DNA from: Cristatella mucedo
Taxonomy: Eukaryota; Bryozoa; Phylactolaemata; Cristatellidae
DNA length: 64,000 bases
Reading direction: 5' to 3'
Assembly (NCBI GenBank): GCA_009760855.2
Contig: WPIO01000010.1
Location: 7,363,501 to 7,427,500 of the forward strand
The notes under the pieces were generated by a model that was given only the letters and a program-made list of their open reading frames with translations, ran no database searches and was not told the DNA's origin. The translations under genes were made by a program, and so were the position numbers. This document shows, piece by piece, positions 61,858 through 64,000 of this stretch (its first letter is position 1; each line of letters opens with the position of its first letter).

Positions 61858-62244
61858 TAGTGTAATTATAGTGATTCGCGTGAATTTATCAAAGCCGAAC
61901 GTCCGGAGCAAGCACTGAGGGTCGAACAGTACTTGGCCGAGCACCCGGGTGAGACAGTCGACCCCGTCGGTTTACGTTTGGGGAAAGGGAGCAACGTCAG
62001 CCTTCTTAACTTTAATGGGCCAAAAAGTTGGGGGCTCCATAAAAGACCGACCACTGCAGCCTTAATTCAACGGGCTGGAACACCTTGCCCACTCCGTGTC
62101 CAAGCGGAAAGGTTGTGTCGATGCTTGGCCCCGATAGACTTCTTCAGCCTTCTTATGATCCGTACATGTATATTTATGTGTTTGTGGTTACTAGTATGTC
62201 AAATGATTGTACGTGTGTATGTATCTATGTGTATGCATGTATAA
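61858..62244 (+). CDS. Unidentified open frame (possible exon)
   Basis: Open for about 128 codons with protein-like composition: EFIKAERPEQALRVEQYLAE, then HPGETVDPVGLRLGKGSNVS, LLNFNGPKSWGLHKRPTTAA. No in-frame ATG near the start, so it would have to be an internal exon; a donor-like ccg-ggtgag lies at ~61947 and would make a short exon. I do not recognise the family. It may be chance or a transposon piece. Confidence 0.25.
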
Positions 62245-62564
62245 TATGTCTGCGAATGAACCCGTGTGTGTGTCTGTGTGTGCGCTGTTCATGCCCGTGC
62301 AAATGGGCTAGTTACTAGAGCACGGCTGGAGGTTTTGCAGGATGTTATTTTGCCGACTACCAAGATTAATTGTGAAGTCGTACTTTCCTCGGGCTCCCCA
62401 TCCGAGCACAATCTGGCAGCTCACCCAAGAGGCTGCTCTAAAGTTCCGTCGCTGTGTAGCTCATCGCTGAAGTACTCTATATGCGTAGCTATCCAGCAAG
62501 GAGAACGGGTTGTTTGGCTTCGCCAGGTGTAGTGTTGAGGCCTTGCCATCACTGAGCTATCGGC

Positions 62565-62671
62565 GTTGCCTTGATAGCCCAAGAGGTAAAGTGCTCGCTC
62601 TTCAAGACCTCGGTCGTGGGTTCGAATTACTGTGGACGATCCTTTATTGCCAACTGCAAGCAGTGGTGATG
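62565..62671 (+). mobile_element. SINE-1 copy, cut by Tigger-like element
   Basis: tagcccaagaggtaaagtgc, tcgtgggttcgaattactgt (B box), tttattgccaactgcaagca, gtggtgat. It stops exactly where intact copies continue tagccgt. Confidence 0.8.
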
Positions 62672-64000
62672 CAGTCAACCTCGAATATAAGCAACCCGAA
62701 AGTTCAGTGTAAAATGTTACGTTCAACAGAGGTTGCTTATGTAACCGAGTTCCAGGGGTTAGAGGCTAATTCCCGCCATACTCCGGCCACGCTGCCGCTC
62801 GCCATGCCGCCGAGCTAGGGTAAGACGAGCGGCCGTCAGGTTAAACCTCTTTATAATAACGCATGCGCCAACAACAACAGGTGAACTAAACAAGTCTACA
62901 GGGAGGATCCTAGACAAAGCACACTATAGGGGCACAAGACGACGCAGCAAGCGCCAACAAACGTGTCAGTTGGTCGGTCGGCTTCCGTAGTCCTGTCGTT
63001 GTATCGAATCAGCACGAGCGTACGCCGTCCAAAACCCGGCTGGCTGAGTAACTGCTTGGCTAGTCCGAGTCGACAACTACCACAGTCGTGAGCTTCCAAC
63101 GAAAGTCGACAACTCACGGGCGGGGGGGGGGATCACGAACACGCTACACGGGGAACGCAGAATATACAAGTCTCAACAACGAGCGAGCTATCCAGCTCCG
63201 CTCGGGCCTTGGGTACTCGTTCCCTTGCGTGCGTGGCAGCATCGCCGGAGCACGCCTGCACGAATCCAGGTGCATAACTCGGCGAGACCGCGAGCCTCCA
63301 ACACAACGACTTACTTGGCCAACTTCTACCCAAGAGCCCCGGTGACCCCACGTCACCTCACATACCGTAGGTCCGATCCCGGCTTAGCCGGTGACCCTAA
63401 CCCTCGTAATAGCCGTCCGGTCCCAGCCAACCGAACCCAGCCTGGGTACACTTACATAACTGAAGTTTTCATAAAAATTAACTCAAAGAAGTGAAAAAAT
63501 GCAATTTAGCTTATTTTTCAAAGCGTTTTTCTTAATAATATCTTCAGTAAGATAAAAAGCATCATATCCAGTGAAACTCTCTTCTAAATATCGACGAACT
63601 GCGGCCAGCGATTTCAGTGTCCGAATAAGAAATCTGGGGAAAATCTCGGTCGATTACAAAATCGCCATCCTCGTCTCCAATCCAATGCCCTCCGAGGTAT
63701 TTATGCGCTATCGTTTCACCTCGTCGCAGATCTTTCCGTCGGTCAATGTGCCAAACCACTCGATCTCGTCAATGTTGAAGTATGCGTCGAAATCGTGGGG
63801 CCGCAGAGGTCTGCTTCTTTCACTGCGAGAGACCGCGTCTGCGGCGGCGCCTCTCCTTATGCACGCACTAACCTACGACGTCATCGCCGCAAACACATTA
63901 AAAAGACAACAAACACAAGCAAGAAATACCTAAACAATAATTACATAAACCATAAAACCTCAATGTTTAATATTATTTTGCGCACACCTGTGCTTTGATC
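62672..64000 (-). mobile_element. Pogo/Tigger-like DNA transposon (runs off window)
   Basis: The terminus at 62672 reads cagtcaacctcgaatataag, typical of pogo/Tigger inverted repeats. Minus-strand transposase C-terminus: DFDAYFNIDEIEWFGTLTDG (~63755-63815), then frameshifted GDEDGDFVIDRDFP, SYSDTEIA and AVRRYLEES (63570-63680). This matches the end of CENP-B/Tigger-type (DDE_1) transposases, which have an acidic linker and a final A.....L..YLE helix. The catalytic core would lie right of the window. 62820-63470 is GC-rich with no clear ORF. Confidence 0.5.

Overview
The window is nuclear DNA from an animal. It carries three protein-coding genes that match conserved metazoan single-copy genes, it has GT-AG introns with consistent phases, and it is crowded with non-LTR retrotransposon (LINE) fragments, tRNA-derived SINEs, DNA-transposon remnants and long microsatellites. 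The repeat style suggests a marine or early-branching invertebrate, but the species cannot be fixed from sequence alone. No bacterial-type operon, CRISPR array, rRNA or free-standing tRNA gene was found.

Layout. (1) 1287-15083, minus strand: the 5' part of an RRP12-like ribosome-biogenesis gene. Eleven exons give 500 codons; the remaining exons lie off the left edge. (2) 15084-16900: divergent intergenic region with one SINE. (3) 16901-17188, plus strand: SMIM8, a 95-residue single-pass membrane protein with an intronless CDS. (4) 17209-30800: transposon-rich intergenic DNA. It starts with a hAT-type terminus 20 bp after the SMIM8 stop, and holds several LINE copies, a hAT transposase remnant, SINEs, a CpG-rich stretch and an LTR-like/gag-like remnant. 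(5) 30891-59458, plus strand: a complete INTS10 (Integrator subunit 10) gene. Seventeen exons join in phase to exactly 690 codons including the stop. Its introns hold most of the LINE material. (6) 59459-64000: a SINE fragment, a divergent ~140-170 bp tandem array split by a SINE, an unidentified open frame, and the 3' half of a pogo/Tigger-like transposon that runs off the right edge.

The host genes are housekeeping genes: pre-ribosome maturation and export, a small membrane protein of unknown role, and the Integrator INTS10/13/14 module. They are not functionally linked. The most interesting content is how the repeats relate to each other: two LINE families with distinct 3' tails, (ATT)n and (ACATT)n, family B inserted into family A twice, a SINE whose 3' end copies the hairpin of the LINE-A 3' end, SINE palindromes, and a Tigger element that entered a SINE at its TA site. 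I found no convincing new multi-gene system.
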